From: Candidatus Gastranaerophilales bacterium
GTDB lineage: Bacteria; Cyanobacteriota; Vampirovibrionia; Gastranaerophilales; Gastranaerophilaceae
DNA: 41,096 nt
Direction: 5' to 3'
Assembly (NCBI GenBank): GCA_017415185.1
Contig: JAFQHZ010000027.1
Location: 1 to 41,096, forward strand
Under the pieces are notes generated by a model. That model saw only the letters and a program-made list of their open reading frames with translations, did no database searches and had not been told where the DNA came from. The position numbers and the translations under genes were made by a program. Within the stretch, counting starts at the first letter, position 1. Every line of letters starts with the position of its first letter. This document shows positions 40,399-41,096 of the stretch, piece by piece.

Positions 40399-40860
40399 AT
40401 GAAAAAAATATTATTAACATTTTTGGCTTTAATGGGTTTATCGTTGAGCGTTTTAGCGGATGATAAGACAGATGTTTTAAACACATTTGAAAAATATGTT
40501 AATGACGCAAATTCATATTCTACTACTATTCCAAATTATTATATGAATAATGCAAAAATTCTTCGTGTTGTAAATAAAAAACAAGGCGGACAAGCAACAG
40601 TTGTAATCCCTTTTGACAGATATTTAAAAGAAATGCAAACTCATTCTAAAATTGCCAAAGTGACTAATTATAAAAATAGATATGAAAATCGAAAAGTAAC
40701 TCAAATCGGCAATGATTATAAAATTAGCTCAATTCGTATTCCAAGAAACGATAAAACAGGCTTGCCTTGCCACTTTATATTTACAAAAGTTGGCGATAAA
40801 TGGAAAATTAAAGAAGAAAGTATGCAAACAAACGTTCAAACGTTTTTGAATGCAAAATAA
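40399..40860 (+). CDS. Small exported protein, possibly NTF2/SnoaL-like fold
   Basis: A 153-residue protein with a signal peptide (MKKILLTFLALMGLSLSVLA) cleaved before DDKTDV. The mature part starts with a helix (VLNTFEKYVNDANSYSTTIPNYYMNNAKIL), then beta-like strands (ATVVIPFDRYL, RKVTQIGNDYKISSIRI, KWKIKEESMQ). Helix followed by strands with a closing W-K-I-x-x-E is seen in NTF2-like (SnoaL/DUF4440) periplasmic proteins; this is a guess from pattern. Its own terminator follows at once. Confidence 0.75.
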   Translation: MKKILLTFLALMGLSLSVLADDKTDVLNTFEKYVNDANSYSTTIPNYYMNNAKILRVVNKKQGGQATVVIPFDRYLKEMQTHSKIAKVTNYKNRYENRKVTQIGNDYKISSIRIPRNDKTGLPCHFIFTKVGDKWKIKEESMQTNVQTFLNAK

Positions 40861-40890
40861 TTAAAAACCTCCCATTTGGGAGGTTTTTAA
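40861..40890. terminator. Perfect intrinsic terminator
   Basis: A perfect 14-bp stem TTAAAAACCTCCCA / TGGGAGGTTTTTAA with a 2-nt centre immediately after the stop codon; A-run and T-run make it functional in both directions. Confidence 0.9.
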
Positions 40891-40962
40891 TTTATAATCT
40901 TTCCCTCCTCCATCCACTCCAATTTCCTCAAATCTATTTTATATAAAACCACCCGTTATATT

Positions 40963-41044
40963 GTGCACTTAGCGAAACATATTCCGTAGGAATTGTTTGA
41001 GCGAAAGCGAGTTGTCCGAAGGAATAATGTTGAGCTTAGTGCAC
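40963..41044. repeat. Long imperfect palindrome of about 82 nt
   Basis: GTGCACTTAGC at 40963-40973 faces GCTTAGTGCAC at 41034-41044 (10 of 11 pair). Inside are further matches (CATATTCC against GGAATAATG) and a GCGAAAGC GNRA-type turn. It carries TTCCGTAGGAA, reminiscent of AGTCCGACGGACT in the tuf leader hairpin. No ORF covers it. Candidate interspersed repeat or RNA. Confidence 0.5.
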
Positions 41045-41096
41045 CACTAGAAACCAACAAAACAACAAAGCCGAAGTTTCTTTCTTTTTGGTTCTG

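Noticed and set aside
1-41096. CRISPR arrays, insertion sequences, integrases, restriction or toxin-antitoxin genes
   Set aside because: No regularly spaced repeats and no protein with recognisable transposase, integrase, Cas, restriction or toxin motifs was seen on either strand. The lone Xre-like protein has no toxin partner beside it; its divergent neighbour is a secreted nuclease with a signal peptide, not a typical toxin.

Overview
The window is about 41 kb of AT-rich bacterial chromosome that is almost wall-to-wall genes. I see no transposase, integrase, CRISPR array, prophage or plasmid gene, and no stretch over 300 bases without a gene; the longest gap is 228 nt between tRNA-Tyr and tuf. 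The content suggests a motile, diderm, low-GC bacterium: flagellin, FlhB, an MlaE-type lipid permease, PBP1A and mur genes are all present, with a pilin-like tail at the left edge. The gene style (split transketolase, GcvPB-type glycine dehydrogenase, WlbA-like oxidoreductase, many short lineage-specific proteins) resembles gut Gastranaerophilales / 'Melainabacteria' (Vampirovibrionia). That placement is inference from memory, not a search result.

Layout. 1-3.7 kb: pilin-like C-terminus, flhB, and a 783-aa HerA-like protein with a long acidic linker and a PcrA-type Tudor end. 3.8-5.7 kb: a tRNA-Thr(TGT)/tRNA-Thr(GGT)/tRNA-Tyr(GTA)/tuf unit with a consensus promoter, a multi-hairpin leader and a strong terminator. 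5.7-9.6 kb: small proteins, DUF378, an acetyltransferase, a SIMPL protein, queA, and an Xre-like regulator divergent from a secreted nuclease that carries an apparent frameshift. 9.6-13.3 kb: gcvPB, mlaE and a GT2-like membrane protein. 13.3-21.5 kb: one long minus-strand envelope operon, murF-mraY-murD-ftsW-murG-folC, followed by an M48 protease. 21.6-28.6 kb: a zinc-ribbon protein, a TIM-barrel protein, an HDOD protein, ftsX/ftsE, split transketolase, a GT26 glycosyltransferase and a Gfo/Idh/MocA oxidoreductase. 28.7-33.6 kb: PBP1A, a calcineurin-like phosphoesterase fold, an AgcS-type symporter and rpsT. 33.7-41.1 kb: flagellin, rsmE, cca, a 130-aa unknown protein, uvrA, a small exported protein and a palindromic element.

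Much of the window serves the cell envelope: lipid I/II synthesis (MurF, MraY, MurD, MurG), lipid II polymerisation (FtsW, PBP1A), divisome signalling (FtsEX), glycan synthesis (GT26, WlbA-like) and lipid traffic (MlaE).

Three themes deserve attention. First, a set of genes has a TATAAT-like box ending exactly 6 nt before the start codon and no Shine-Dalgarno sequence, which suggests leaderless mRNAs. Second, three proteins keep an enzyme fold but lack its catalytic signature: the HerA-like ATPase, a GT2 and a calcineurin-like phosphoesterase. Third, there are several local nucleic-acid structures: paired TTGCA-N4-TGCAA operators, a hairpin masking a Shine-Dalgarno sequence, a structured tuf leader and a 14-bp inverted repeat upstream of PBP1A.
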